The notes under the pieces: model-generated | The model's input: the letters and a program-made list of their open reading frames with translations, nothing else | Told to the model about the DNA's origin: nothing | Database searches by the model: none | Source: Qipengyuania vulgaris | Lineage (GTDB): Bacteria; Pseudomonadota; Alphaproteobacteria; Sphingomonadales; Sphingomonadaceae | Direction of reading: 5' to 3' | Assembly (NCBI GenBank): GCA_000756795.1 | Contig: CCSI01000001.1 | Span: 124,001-188,000 of the forward strand | Length of the DNA stretch: 64,000 nt | Program-made: the position numbers and the translations under genes | Shown here: piece after piece, positions 20,033 to 29,409 of the stretch | Layout: each line of letters begins with the position of its first letter | How positions within the stretch are numbered: position 1 is the stretch's first letter

Positions 20033-20758
20033 ATGACCCTCCCCAAGATGAACCGCGTCCTCCTGAAACTGTCGGGCGAGGTGCTCATGGGTGGCCAGCA
20101 GTTCGGCATCGACCCTGCCTTCGTGCTGGAACTCGCCAAGGAAGTGAAGGCGGCCAAGGACACGGGGCTTCAGATCTGCCTCGTCATTGGCGGCGGCAAT
20201 ATCTTTCGCGGTATGGCGGGCGCGGCGCAGGGCATGGACCGGGCGCAGGCCGATTACATGGGCATGCTCGCCACGGTGATGAACGCGCTGGCGATGCAGA
20301 GTGCGCTCGAACAGCTGGGCGTCGAAACGCGCGTGCAGAGCGCGGTGCAGATGGACCAGGTGTGCGAGCCGGTCATCCGCCGCCGCGCCGAACGCCACCT
20401 CGAAAAAGGGCGCATCGTGATTTTCGCCGCCGGCGTGGGCGCACCCTATTTCACCACCGACAGCGGCGCTGCCCTGCGCGCTGCGGAAATGAAGTGCGAC
20501 GCGCTTCTGAAGGGAACTAGCGTCGATGGCATTTACGACAGCGACCCGAAGAAGAACGCTGATGCGAAGCGTTATGAAACCGTGAGTTACTCCAAGGTGC
20601 TCGCGGACGATTTGAAGGTCATGGACGCCAGCGCCGTCGCGCTGTGCCGCGACAATGAAATCCCCATCGTGGTGTTCTCCATCCGCGAGAAGGGCAATGT
20701 CGTGAAGGTCCTTTCGGGCGAGGGCACGCAGACCATCGTCACCGACCACACCGCATAA
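20033..20758 (+). CDS. pyrH: UMP kinase
   Basis: An amino-acid-kinase fold protein of 241 residues: [14 protein letters not shown] at the N-terminus, [10 protein letters not shown], the [17 protein letters not shown] helix, [20 protein letters not shown] and the C-terminal [12 protein letters not shown]. It phosphorylates UMP to UDP with ATP. ATG 20033 is preferred to TTG 20024 by family length. It starts the cluster pyrH-frr-uppS-cdsA-dxr-rseP-bamA-skp-fabZ. Confidence 0.97.
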   Translation: MTLPKMNRVLLKLSGEVLMGGQQFGIDPAFVLELAKEVKAAKDTGLQICLVIGGGNIFRGMAGAAQGMDRAQADYMGMLATVMNALAMQSALEQLGVETRVQSAVQMDQVCEPVIRRRAERHLEKGRIVIFAAGVGAPYFTTDSGAALRAAEMKCDALLKGTSVDGIYDSDPKKNADAKRYETVSYSKVLADDLKVMDASAVALCRDNEIPIVVFSIREKGNVVKVLSGEGTQTIVTDHTA

Positions 20759-20790
20759 ACCGAACGAAGAAGACAGGACGAGGAAGCCAC

Positions 20791-21348
20791 ATGGCCAAGT
20801 ACGACAAAGCCGATATCGAACGCCGCATGAAGGGCGCCGTTGAAAGCCTGAAGGGCGACCTTTCGGGCCTGCGCACCGGCCGCGCCAACACCAGCCTGCT
20901 CGATCCCGTGGTGGTCGAGGTCTACGGCTCGATGATGCCGCTGAACCAGGTCGCCACCGTCTCGGCCCCCGAGCCGCGCATGCTGAGCGTGCAGGTCTGG
21001 GACAAGGCGAATGTTACGGCTGTCGAAAAGGGCATTGCCAAGGCCAATCTCGGCCTCAACCCGATGATCGACGGCCAGAACGTGCGCCTGCCGATGCCCG
21101 ATCTGACCGAGGAACGCCGCAAGGACCTTGCCAAGGTTGCGGGCGAATATGGCGAGAAGGCGAAGATCGCCATCCGCAACGTGCGCCGTGACGGCATGGA
21201 AGCGCTCAAGGAAGACGAGAAGAAAAAGGAAATCTCCGAGGACGAGCAGAAGCGCTGCGAAGGCGACGTCCAGAAGCTGACCGACAATTATGTCTCCGAA
21301 ACCGATGATGCGGTGGCGAAGAAGCAGCAGGAAATCATGAGCCAGTAA
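20791..21348 (+). CDS. frr: Ribosome recycling factor
   Basis: The 185-residue protein has the tRNA-like three-helix bundle pattern: [63 protein letters not shown] and a charged third helix. With EF-G it splits the post-termination ribosome. It lies 32 bases after pyrH with a GGACGAGGAAG ribosome site. Confidence 0.98.
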   Translation: MAKYDKADIERRMKGAVESLKGDLSGLRTGRANTSLLDPVVVEVYGSMMPLNQVATVSAPEPRMLSVQVWDKANVTAVEKGIAKANLGLNPMIDGQNVRLPMPDLTEERRKDLAKVAGEYGEKAKIAIRNVRRDGMEALKEDEKKKEISEDEQKRCEGDVQKLTDNYVSETDDAVAKKQQEIMSQ

Positions 21349-21373
21349 GCGGCTTTTGAAGGGCCGCACCGGC

Positions 21374-22057
21374 ATGAGCGAGAAAACCCAGGAAGCCCGC
21401 CACGTCGCCATCATCATGGATGGCAACGGGCGCTGGGCAAAGCGCAAGCACCTGCCCCGCGTGATGGGGCACAGGAAGGGCGTGGAGGCCGTGCGCGAAC
21501 TGGTGCGCAGCCTCAAGGATACGCCCGTCGAGTGCCTGACGCTCTACGCCTTCAGTAGCGAGAACTGGAAGCGACCCGAGGACGAGGTCGACGATCTGAT
21601 GAATTTGATGCGCAAGTTCATCAAATCCGACCTGCCCGAATTCATCGCCAACGACGTGCGGCTAAAGATAATCGGTGACTGGCAATCGCTTGCGCCCGAT
21701 ATCGTCGAAATGCTCGAGGATGCGCTGGCCAAGACCGCGCATGGCTCGCGCACGCTGGCAGTCGCCCTCAATTACGGTGGGCAGGCGGAAATCGCGCAGG
21801 CGGCGGCAAAGGCTGCGGCGGCAGGCGAGGTGACCGAGCGCAGCATTGCCGCCAATCTCTACACCGCCGATTTGCCGCCCTTGGACCTGCTCATCCGCAC
21901 CAGCGGCGAAGTGCGCCTGTCCAATTTCCTCTTGTGGCAGGCGGCCTATGCGGAGATGATTTTCACCGAGGTACTGTGGCCCGACTTCACGCCGGAGCAT
22001 TTCCACAATGCGCTGGACCAGTTCGCGGGCAGGGAGAGACGGTTTGGCGGAAGGTGA
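21374..22057 (+). CDS. uppS: Undecaprenyl diphosphate synthase (cis-prenyltransferase)
   Basis: The 227-residue protein has the catalytic MDGNGRWAK, the SSENWKRP motif, the FIANDVRLKIIGD stretch and the C-terminal signature LLIRTSGEVRLSNFLLWQAAYAE. It adds IPP units in cis to make the C55 lipid carrier for peptidoglycan and surface glycans. ATG 21374 is chosen; the frame is open to TTG 21356. The end overlaps cdsA. Confidence 0.97.
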   Translation: MSEKTQEARHVAIIMDGNGRWAKRKHLPRVMGHRKGVEAVRELVRSLKDTPVECLTLYAFSSENWKRPEDEVDDLMNLMRKFIKSDLPEFIANDVRLKIIGDWQSLAPDIVEMLEDALAKTAHGSRTLAVALNYGGQAEIAQAAAKAAAAGEVTERSIAANLYTADLPPLDLLIRTSGEVRLSNFLLWQAAYAEMIFTEVLWPDFTPEHFHNALDQFAGRERRFGGR

Positions 22058-22757
22058 GAGCGTAGCGGTGCCGCTGGCGACCAAGGCTTCGGACCTGCCG
22101 ATGCGAGTGCTGTCGGCGGCTGTCATGATGGCAATCGCGATTGCGGCTGTCGTTGCGGGCGACCCGTGGCTCGACGGCTTCATTGCGTTTGTAGCGCTGG
22201 CGACCTTCGTCGAATTCGTGCGGCTCGTGCTGAAGGCGACGGCGAAGCTGCTATTCCGCATCCTCTCCATTCTGCTGGGCGCGGTTTATGTCGGGCTCGC
22301 CGGATATGTCCTAGCGCAATTGCCCGTGCCGATGATTATCGGCGTCATCGGCTCGGTCATCTTTGTCGACAGCTTTGCCTATGCGTTCGGGCGCACGCTT
22401 GGCGGTCCCAAGATCGCGCCCAAGATAAGTCCTTCCAAGACCTGGGCAGGCCTGCTCGGCGGCGTGGTGGGCGCGAGCGTTTGGCTCGGCATCTTCGTCT
22501 ATGTCGCGGCGCGGCAGGTGAGCGGGGCGAGCACCATGGGCTTCGAGGCGGGCGAAGTCGGCACGTTGGTGCTCATGGGCGCGGCGATTGCCGTGGCGGC
22601 GCAGAGCGGCGACTTCTTCGAAAGCTGGCTCAAGCGCAAGGCGGGCGTGAAGGACAGCTCGAACCTCATCCCCGGCCATGGCGGCTTTTTCGACCGCACC
22701 GATGGCATCATCCCGGTCGTGCTGCTGGCGGGCCTGTTTCTCAACGCAATGCGATGA
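22044..22757 (+). CDS. cdsA: Phosphatidate cytidylyltransferase (CDP-diacylglycerol synthase)
   Basis: This is a multi-pass membrane enzyme of about 237 residues. The C-terminal CDP-DAG synthase signature is present: SWLKRKAGVKDSSNLIPGHG followed by GFFDRTDG. It supplies CDP-diacylglycerol to PssA and PgsA, both encoded in this window. The start is uncertain: TTG 22044 has GGGAGAG six bases upstream and overlaps uppS; GTG 22068 is possible. The stop overlaps dxr as ATGA. Confidence 0.93.
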   Translation: MAEGESVAVPLATKASDLPMRVLSAAVMMAIAIAAVVAGDPWLDGFIAFVALATFVEFVRLVLKATAKLLFRILSILLGAVYVGLAGYVLAQLPVPMIIGVIGSVIFVDSFAYAFGRTLGGPKIAPKISPSKTWAGLLGGVVGASVWLGIFVYVAARQVSGASTMGFEAGEVGTLVLMGAAIAVAAQSGDFFESWLKRKAGVKDSSNLIPGHGGFFDRTDGIIPVVLLAGLFLNAMR

Positions 22758-23905
22758 CACGCTCGATTACCATCCTTGGTGCGACGGGTTCGGTGGGTGC
22801 ATCGACGCTCGACCTCGTGCGGCGCAATCCGGAAGCCTGGCGGGTCGAGGCGCTGACCGCGCATTCCAACGTCTCCGACCTTGCCGCGCTGGCGAAGGAA
22901 TTCGGCGCACGGCAGGCCGTGATTGCCGACGAGGCGCGCTATGTCGAGTTGAAGGACGCGCTTGCTGGCTCGAATGTCGAGGCTGCTGCCGGACGCGCCG
23001 CCCTGTGCGAAGCTGCTGCGCGGCCTGCGGATATCGTCATGGCGGCCATCGTCGGATGTGCGGGCCTCGGGCCGGTCATGGCGGCCATCGAGCAGGGCCG
23101 AACGGTCGCGCTCGCCAACAAGGAAGCGCTGGTTTCTGCCGGCGAAGTGATGACCGCCGCAGTCGAGAAGCACGGCGCGACGCTGCTCCCCGTCGACAGC
23201 GAGCATAATGCTATCTTCCAGTGTCTGCAGGGCGGACGGCTGGACGAGGTGCGCACCATCACGCTCACCGCCAGCGGGGGGCCGCTGCGGCTGGTGGAAA
23301 ACCTCGATGCGGTCACGCCTGAACAGGCCATCGCGCATCCCAACTGGGACATGGGCGCGAAAATCAGCGTCGACAGCGCGACCATGTTCAACAAGGGCCT
23401 CGAACTCATCGAGGCGCATCACCTATTCCCCGTCGGCCTCGACAAGATACGCATCGTGGTCCACCCGCAGAGCGTCATCCACTCGATGGTCGAATACCGC
23501 GACGGCTCGACGCTGGCGCAGCTTGGCCCTTCCGACATGCGCGTGCCGATTGCATCATGCCTTGCGTACCCTGACCGGATGGACACCCCGATGGACCCGC
23601 TCGACCTAGCCGCCATCGGCGAACTCAGTTTCTTCCAGCCCGACGAAACCCGCTTTCCCGCGACCCGGCTTGCGCGCCAAGCGGCAGAGGCGGGCGGGGC
23701 GGCTCCGGCCACGCTCAATGCGGCCAACGAGATCGCTGTAGCCGCATTCCTCGCCGGTAAGATTAAGTTCAGCCGTATTGCGCTATTGGTGGAGCAGGTA
23801 CTGAATGCCGGAAACCTGCCCCAAGCGCCGCAATCGCTCGACGATGTCCTCGTAATCGACGAGGCTGCGCGCAAGCTGGCGACGGCGCATATGGAGACTG
23901 CCTGA
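22754..23905 (+). CDS. dxr: 1-deoxy-D-xylulose-5-phosphate reductoisomerase
   Basis: The 383-residue enzyme has the NADPH-binding ILGATGSVGASTLDLV, the metal-site region LLPVDSEHNAIFQ and the flexible-loop region LTASGGPLR, then PNWDMGAKISVDSATMFNKG (catalytic) and a complete C-terminal helical domain. It performs the second step of the MEP isoprenoid pathway, feeding UppS and the polyprenyl synthetase. A long in-frame opening upstream through cdsA is a shadow; the ATGA overlap marks the real start. Confidence 0.97.
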   Translation: MTRSITILGATGSVGASTLDLVRRNPEAWRVEALTAHSNVSDLAALAKEFGARQAVIADEARYVELKDALAGSNVEAAAGRAALCEAAARPADIVMAAIVGCAGLGPVMAAIEQGRTVALANKEALVSAGEVMTAAVEKHGATLLPVDSEHNAIFQCLQGGRLDEVRTITLTASGGPLRLVENLDAVTPEQAIAHPNWDMGAKISVDSATMFNKGLELIEAHHLFPVGLDKIRIVVHPQSVIHSMVEYRDGSTLAQLGPSDMRVPIASCLAYPDRMDTPMDPLDLAAIGELSFFQPDETRFPATRLARQAAEAGGAAPATLNAANEIAVAAFLAGKIKFSRIALLVEQVLNAGNLPQAPQSLDDVLVIDEAARKLATAHMETA

Positions 23906-23906
23906 G

Positions 23907-25040
23907 TTGGACGGTTCGATCCCCTTCTGGATGTATATTGTCGGTTTCCCGCTTCTGCTGGGGCCGCTGGTGACGCTGCATGAACTTGGCCATTACCTCG
24001 TCGGACGGATGTTCGGCGTGAAGGCAGAGGCTTTCTCGGTCGGCTTCGGGAAGGAGCTGTTCGGTTACACCGACAAGCGCGGCACCCGCTGGAAACTCTC
24101 GGCCCTGCCATTGGGCGGATACGTCCAGTTCAAGGGCGACATGGACCCCGCCAGTATCCCGCATCCCGATGAAATCGAGAAAGCCAGCGCAGAGGAGTGT
24201 GACGGCAGCTTCCACCACGCCTCCTTGTGGAAACGGGCGCTTATCGTCTTTGCGGGTCCTGCGGCCAATATCCTGATTACCCTGGCGATATTTGCCAGCT
24301 TCTTCGCGCTTTATGGCAAGCCGGTCGCCGCTGACCCCGCCGAAACCAACGTCATCCAGCGCTTTGCCGAGCAATCGGCTGCGCGCGATGCCGGACTGGA
24401 GGAAGGCGACCGCATCATTGCCATCGACGGCGAACAGGTAGTCGAATTCCAGGACATCCAGGAGAATGTCCTGATGTACCCTGGCAAGACCGTCCAGATT
24501 GATGTCGAGCGCGATGGCGACAGGCTCAGCCTGCCGGTCACGATTGCCGACATCACCGAGACCGACCGGCACGGCAACGAGCAGCGCATCGGCCGCCTGG
24601 GGTTCTATTCGGGCGATATGACTTTCCAGCCGGCCGGCATTGCGGAATCGGTTGGCCTCGCGGTCACCCAGACCGGCAAGCTGGTCGACATGATGGTGAC
24701 CGGCATCAAGCAAATCATCGTCGGCGACCGTTCGGTGAAGGAGCTGGGCGGACCGGTCACCATCGGCAAGTTTGCGGGTGAACAGCTCAATGCCGGACCG
24801 CTCGCTTTCATAAACTTTGCCGCGCTCATCTCGCTTAACTTGGCATTCATTAACCTCCTGCCAATCCCGGCGCTGGACGGCGGGCACCTGGCTTTCTACG
24901 CGGCAGAAGCAGTCCGCCGGAAGCCGCTGGGGCCCAAGTCCACGGAGGTGGCCTACAGGGCCGGTGTGGCGCTCGTGCTCGCACTGATGGTTTTCGTCAC
25001 CTTCATCGATATCGCCAAGCTCCCGTTCTTCGGGAATTAG
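23907..25040 (+). CDS. rseP: Site-2 protease RseP family zinc metalloprotease
   Basis: An intramembrane protease of 377 residues. The zinc site HELGH is in the first membrane segment (residues 26-30), a single PDZ domain lies at about 130-220, and the C-terminal membrane segment has INLLPIPALDGGHL with the third zinc ligand Asp. The family cuts anti-sigma factors and signal-peptide remnants inside the membrane. The start is the TTG at 23907, one base after the dxr stop; the first ATG (23931) would remove part of the membrane segment. It is followed by bamA, the common order. Confidence 0.92.
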   Translation: MDGSIPFWMYIVGFPLLLGPLVTLHELGHYLVGRMFGVKAEAFSVGFGKELFGYTDKRGTRWKLSALPLGGYVQFKGDMDPASIPHPDEIEKASAEECDGSFHHASLWKRALIVFAGPAANILITLAIFASFFALYGKPVAADPAETNVIQRFAEQSAARDAGLEEGDRIIAIDGEQVVEFQDIQENVLMYPGKTVQIDVERDGDRLSLPVTIADITETDRHGNEQRIGRLGFYSGDMTFQPAGIAESVGLAVTQTGKLVDMMVTGIKQIIVGDRSVKELGGPVTIGKFAGEQLNAGPLAFINFAALISLNLAFINLLPIPALDGGHLAFYAAEAVRRKPLGPKSTEVAYRAGVALVLALMVFVTFIDIAKLPFFGN

Positions 25041-25148
25041 GCGGGGACAGGCCATGTCGTAGCCGCCTCTGGCGGTCTCACACGGCTTGAAAGAGGAGCG
25101 TGCATCGGGCAGGGGGCCAATCGGCCGTCTGCGCGTGGCAGGCGAAAC

Positions 25149-27929
25149 ATGATTTCAAGGACGGGAACTCCCTTGTCGATGACTGGATTTGCGACTTCCG
25201 CGAGCGATATGAACACGCGGACCAATCGGCTTATGGCCACCTTGCTGGCAGGTACGGTGATGGGCGGCATGCCCGCTGCCGTTCTTGCTCAGGAGGTTGA
25301 CGAGACCACCGCCGAGGCGGCGCAGCCCGCCGCCCAGCAGCCCGACATCGTCCGCACCATCGCCGTCGCCGGAGCCCAGCGCCTCGAGCCGCAGACGATC
25401 CTCTCCTATATCCGCCTGCGTCCGGGCGACACTTACACGCAGGCCGTGGGTGACCAGGTCCTGAAAGACCTCTACGCGACCGAGCTGTTCTCCAACGTCA
25501 GCGTGCGCAACGATGCGGGCAATGTGGTCATCACGATCACCGAAAACCCGGTCATCAACCGCATCATCCTGGAGGGCAACAGCCGGATCAAGAATGACAA
25601 GATCATTCCCGAAATCCGCCTCGCCCCGCGCCAGATTTTCACCCGTTCCAAGGTCCGCGCAGACGTCGCGCGCATCATCGAGCTTTACAAGCGCCAGGGC
25701 CGCTTTGCCGCCACGGTCGAGCCGCAGATGGTGCAGCTCAGCCAGAACCGCGTCGATATCGTCTTCGAAATCGATGAAGGGCCCAAGTCCAAGGTCCGCC
25801 AGATCAACATCATCGGCAACGAGCAGTTCTCCGATGGCGAGTTGAAGGGCGAAATGGTCACCAAGGAAACCGGCGGCCTGCTGTCGTTCCTGAGCTCGAA
25901 CACCAGCTACGACCCCGACCGTCTTGCTTTCGACCAGCAGAACCTGCGCACCTTCTACCTGACCGAAGGCTATGCCGATTTCCGCGTCGTTTCCGCGGTG
26001 GCCGAGCTTACGCCCGACAAGGAAGACTTCATCATCACCTATGTGGTGGAAGAGGGCGAGCGCTACAAATTCGGCGACATCAAGGTCGACAGCCAGCTGC
26101 GCGATTTCGATGGCGATGCCATGGCCAGCCGCCTGTCGATGCAGACCGGCGATTTCTACAACGCCAAGACGGTTGAAGACACGGTCGAGCAGATGACCGA
26201 CCTTGCCGGCACTTACGGCTATGCCTTTGCGGACATCCGCCCGGACTTCAATCGCAATCCCGAAGACCTGACGATGGACGTCACCTTCGTGCTGCGCGAG
26301 GCACCGCGCGTCTATGTCGAGCGCATCGACGTGAACGGCAACACGCTGACGCAGGACAAGGTCGTGCGCCGCGAATTCCGCGTGTCCGAAGGTGACGCTT
26401 TCAACAGCCTCGCGATCAAGCGCTCCGAAGCGCGCATCAAGTCGCTTGGATATTTCCAGGAAAACTTCGAGATAAACCAGGTCGAAGGAAGCGCTGCCGA
26501 CCGCGTGGTGCTCGAAGCCAATATCGAAGAGCAGCCCACCGGCGAATTGCAGCTGTCGGCCGGTTTCTCCAGTCTCGAGCGCTTTATCCTTGCTGGCTCG
26601 ATCCGCCAGAAGAACTTCCGCGGTCGCGGCCAGACTATCGGCCTCAGCGTCAACTACTCGGGCTACTCGAAATCGGCGCAGGTGAGCTTTGCCGAGCCGT
26701 ACCTGTTCGACCGCAACATCTCGATGGGCGTCGACGTCTATCACCGCGAACTCGACAACGACTTCTTCAACCGCGGTATCTCGACCTACGAACAGGCGAC
26801 CACCGGCCTTTCGATGCGCGCCGGCGTCCCCTTGAGCGAATACATGTCGCTCATCGGCAGCTACACGCTCAACCGCGAGGATGTCTCGGTGGCGGGTAAC
26901 CAGCTCGTCGATACCGATGGCGATGGCGTCGCCGAATGCGTGAGCTCGCGCTTTATCTGCGAAGCGATCGGCAAGCGTACGGCATCGATTCTCGGCATGA
27001 CGTTGAGCCACGACACGCTCAACAACCGCTTCCGCCCGTCGAGCGGCTCGACCATCTCGTTGACCGGCGAATTCGCCGGGCTCGGTGGCAACGTCAAATA
27101 CCTGCGCATGCGTTCGCGCATGGCCCAGTATTTCGATCTCGGCAGCGGCCTCATCTTCTCGCTGAACGCGGAAGGCGGCTGGATCCACGCGCTCAAGGAC
27201 AATCCGACGCCGGGCTTCGACGACGTTCGCCTGACCGACCGTTTCTTCCTTGGCGAACCGCAGTTCCGCGGCTTCGATATCCGCGGCGTGGGCCCGCGCA
27301 TCATCACGCTGCCCTATCTCGACGACGATAACGACCCGAGCACGCCGCGCGTTTTGCAGCCGCTCGAAGAATTCATCGAGGGCCGCGAAGACCAGCGCTA
27401 TGCCGACGCGCTTGGTGGCCGCGCATATTATCTCGGCCGTGCGGAGCTCGAAATCCCGCTCGGCTCGGGCGCGCGCGAAATGGGCCTGCGCCCGTCCATC
27501 TGGGCAGACGTCGGTTCGCTTTTCGCTCTCGACAAGCCCATCTTGCGCGACAATCCGAACGGCGTGCAATCGACCAATGCCGATGGCGACCTGCTGTATG
27601 TCGAATTGCTGTACAATGATGACGGTACGCCGCTCATCAACGACAACGGCACGCCCGATAACGACGCCGATGACTTCCAGTCCTTCGACGCTCTCAGCGT
27701 CAATTCGGTCGACGCCCTCGGGAATGCGACCAGCCCGGTCATTCCCACCGGCACATATTTCCGTGAAATCCTTTATGGCGACAGCATCAAGCCGCGCGTG
27801 ACCGTCGGTATCGGCGTGAACTGGAACTCGCCCTTCGGTCCGTTCAGGATCGATCTATCCCACGCGCTTATCAAGCAGGAAGGTGACGACACCAAGACCC
27901 TGTCCTTCAACGTAGGAACGCAATTCTAA
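25149..27929 (+). CDS. bamA: Outer membrane protein assembly factor BamA
   Basis: The 926-residue Omp85 protein has a long signal region, five POTRA domains (about residues 65-430, starting IVRTIAVAGAQRLEP) and a 16-strand barrel with the VRGF-like motif FRGFDIRG and a final Phe (VGTQF). It folds proteins into the outer membrane. It is about 100 residues longer than usual. The extra residues are acidic loops: DTDGDG at 588-593 next to Cys597/Cys604, and a stretch around 810-850 with NDDGTP and DNDADD, all predicted outside the cell. Several in-frame ATGs near the start leave the N-terminus uncertain. The stop overlaps the skp start (TAATG). Confidence 0.95.
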   Translation: MISRTGTPLSMTGFATSASDMNTRTNRLMATLLAGTVMGGMPAAVLAQEVDETTAEAAQPAAQQPDIVRTIAVAGAQRLEPQTILSYIRLRPGDTYTQAVGDQVLKDLYATELFSNVSVRNDAGNVVITITENPVINRIILEGNSRIKNDKIIPEIRLAPRQIFTRSKVRADVARIIELYKRQGRFAATVEPQMVQLSQNRVDIVFEIDEGPKSKVRQINIIGNEQFSDGELKGEMVTKETGGLLSFLSSNTSYDPDRLAFDQQNLRTFYLTEGYADFRVVSAVAELTPDKEDFIITYVVEEGERYKFGDIKVDSQLRDFDGDAMASRLSMQTGDFYNAKTVEDTVEQMTDLAGTYGYAFADIRPDFNRNPEDLTMDVTFVLREAPRVYVERIDVNGNTLTQDKVVRREFRVSEGDAFNSLAIKRSEARIKSLGYFQENFEINQVEGSAADRVVLEANIEEQPTGELQLSAGFSSLERFILAGSIRQKNFRGRGQTIGLSVNYSGYSKSAQVSFAEPYLFDRNISMGVDVYHRELDNDFFNRGISTYEQATTGLSMRAGVPLSEYMSLIGSYTLNREDVSVAGNQLVDTDGDGVAECVSSRFICEAIGKRTASILGMTLSHDTLNNRFRPSSGSTISLTGEFAGLGGNVKYLRMRSRMAQYFDLGSGLIFSLNAEGGWIHALKDNPTPGFDDVRLTDRFFLGEPQFRGFDIRGVGPRIITLPYLDDDNDPSTPRVLQPLEEFIEGREDQRYADALGGRAYYLGRAELEIPLGSGAREMGLRPSIWADVGSLFALDKPILRDNPNGVQSTNADGDLLYVELLYNDDGTPLINDNGTPDNDADDFQSFDALSVNSVDALGNATSPVIPTGTYFREILYGDSIKPRVTVGIGVNWNSPFGPFRIDLSHALIKQEGDDTKTLSFNVGTQF

Positions 27930-28612
27930 TGAAACTGATTACCAAGACCATTGCCGCCGCGACTCTCGCAGGCGCAGCAGTCGCCGCCACTCCCGCCGCC
28001 GCTCAGGTGAGCGGAAACATCGCCGTGGTGAACCCGCCCGCGACCATCGCCGGCAGCTCGGCACTCGGCGCGGCCTACGGCCAGGTCAACACGACCTATG
28101 CTTCGCAGATCACCCAGATCCAGCAGAAGCAGCAGCAGGCGCAGACCCTGCTCCAGCAGCTCGACACCAACAATGACGGCAACCTCGACCAGGCCGAACA
28201 GCAGGCGGCGCAGAATGCACCGCAGGCGCAGCAGCTCCAGACGCTCGAGCGTGAAATCGGCCAGCTGTCGAACCAAATCGACCTTGCCCGCATCTATGCG
28301 GTCGAGCAGATCCTCCAGCAGTATGGCGCGGCACTGCAGACCGTCACCACCGCCGACAATATCCAGGTCGTCCTCTCGCCCGATTCGGTGACCTGGTCGA
28401 ACCCGGCAGCGAACATCAACCAGAAGGTCGTCGCAGCGCTCAACGCCCGCGTGCCTTCGGTGCAGATCACTCCGCCGCAGGGCTACCAGCCGAGCCAGCA
28501 AGCCGTTGCCGTCTTCCAGCAGGTCCAGCAGATCTACATGATCGCCACGGCTCGCCAACAGCAGGCTGCGCAGCAGGCACAGCAGCCCGCACCGGCAAAC
28601 AACGGCCGCTAA
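27929..28612 (+). CDS. OmpH/Skp-family periplasmic chaperone with an EF-hand-like loop
   Basis: The 227-residue protein has a signal peptide (cleavage after ATPAAA), the family opening IAVVNPPATIAGS, then Gln/Ala-rich coiled-coil arms and a C-terminal ALNARVPSVQITPP segment. Skp trimers carry unfolded outer-membrane proteins to BamA. Unusually, DTNNDGNLDQAE (residues 79-90) in the arm has all the ligand positions of an EF-hand calcium loop (D-x-N-x-D-G-x-L-x-x-x-E). Skp of E. coli has no such loop. A low-complexity Gln/Ala tail ends the protein. It is translationally coupled to bamA. Confidence 0.88.
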   Translation: MKLITKTIAAATLAGAAVAATPAAAQVSGNIAVVNPPATIAGSSALGAAYGQVNTTYASQITQIQQKQQQAQTLLQQLDTNNDGNLDQAEQQAAQNAPQAQQLQTLEREIGQLSNQIDLARIYAVEQILQQYGAALQTVTTADNIQVVLSPDSVTWSNPAANINQKVVAALNARVPSVQITPPQGYQPSQQAVAVFQQVQQIYMIATARQQQAAQQAQQPAPANNGR

Positions 28613-28633
28613 GACCATAAGGAGCGCAGGGGA

Positions 28634-29089
28634 ATGAGCGATACCGGTTTCGACGTCGTCGAGGTGCTGAAGCGCCTTCCGCACCGCTATCCCCTGCTGC
28701 TTGTCGACCGCGTGGCCGAACTCGTCCCCGACGAGCGTATCCATGCGGTCAAGGCCGTCAGCTTCAACGAAGACTTCTTCCAGGGGCATTTCCCCGGTGC
28801 GCCGATCATGCCCGGCGTGCTCCAGATCGAGGCGCTGGCACAGGCCGCCGGTGTGCTCGCGGTGGAAAGCTTGGGCCTCGCCGGTTCGGGCAAGCTCGTC
28901 TATTTCATGGCCATCGAGAACGCGAAGTTCCGCGCTCCGGTGACGCCCGGCGTGCTGCTCGACCTCAAGGCCAGCTTCGTCCAGAAACGCGCCCGCGTCT
29001 GCAAGTTTGCAGGCGAGGCCAGCGTGGATGGCAAGGTGACCTGCGAAGTCAGCTTCACAGCGATGATCGCCGACGGTCCTTCGGACTGA
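28634..29089 (+). CDS. fabZ: 3-hydroxyacyl-ACP dehydratase FabZ
   Basis: The 151-residue hot-dog-fold enzyme has the catalytic His52 in [11 protein letters not shown] and Glu66 in [12 protein letters not shown]. It dehydrates 3-hydroxyacyl-ACP in fatty-acid elongation. It follows skp by 21 bases. In LPS-making bacteria lpxD lies between skp and fabZ and lpxA/lpxB follow; all three are absent here, which fits a sphingomonad without lipid A. Confidence 0.97.
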   Translation: MSDTGFDVVEVLKRLPHRYPLLLVDRVAELVPDERIHAVKAVSFNEDFFQGHFPGAPIMPGVLQIEALAQAAGVLAVESLGLAGSGKLVYFMAIENAKFRAPVTPGVLLDLKASFVQKRARVCKFAGEASVDGKVTCEVSFTAMIADGPSD

Positions 29090-29100
29090 TTCTTGCTTTT

Positions 29101-29200
29101 CGAACCCGCCTCCGCGGGTTCGTCCTCGGCGCTATTCCTTCGCTACGCTACGGGCGCCTGCGGGCGGGCGGTCGCCCTTGCCGGGCCTCCGCCGGCCCGG
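29101..29200. repeat. Intergenic palindromic repeat, copy B
   Basis: It has the same modular order as the copy at 4254-4325. Hairpin 1 (29101-29122, arms CGAACCCGC/GCGGGTTCG, loop CTCC) is followed after 38 bases by the identical core GGGCGGGCGGTCGCCCTTG (29162-29180) and hairpin 2 (29181-29200, arms CCGGGCC/GGCCCGG). The arms differ from copy A but remain complementary. Further small stems (GCGCC...GGCGC, GGAGCG...CGCTCC) fill the gap up to 29270. It lies between fabZ and rpmE and could act as a terminator. Confidence 0.65.
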
Positions 29201-29309
29201 TTCTTGGTCACGGCAGTCAAAGGCCGACCGGCCGTCGCGCCTTTTGGCGCGAAGCCAAGGAGCGCGGAGGCGCTCCGCCCGGCGTCTGAGGGCGCAAACA
29301 AATAACGGA

Positions 29310-29341
29310 AATCGGACTTGCCTTTTCAGGCAATTCCGATT
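29310..29341 (+). promoter_or_regulatory. Leader hairpin upstream of rpmE
   Basis: AATCGGA (29310-29316) pairs with TCCGATT (29335-29341), then after one mismatch TTGCC pairs with GGCAA around a TTTTCA loop. The structure lies 68 bases before the L31 start in an AT-richer stretch. It has no T-run, so it may be a regulatory leader rather than a terminator; L31 autoregulation is known in E. coli, but the link here is inference. Confidence 0.4.
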
Positions 29342-29409
29342 ACCCGCGCGCCTTCTCCACAAACAGCTGGACCGGTCGGAACCGCTCCGAAGCTAAAAGG
29401 ACGTATATC

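Noticed and set aside
22166-22753. Upstream extension of the dxr frame through cdsA
   Set aside because: The translated extension is Arg/Ala/Gly-rich without domain content, and the ATGA overlap at 22754 gives a normal Dxr N-terminus.
25155-27569. An open frame of about 800 codons opposite bamA
   Set aside because: It mirrors the codon pattern of a GC-rich gene, has no family motifs and lies fully under a certain BamA gene. Similar long mirror frames lie opposite lon, dnaX and the TPP enzyme gene.
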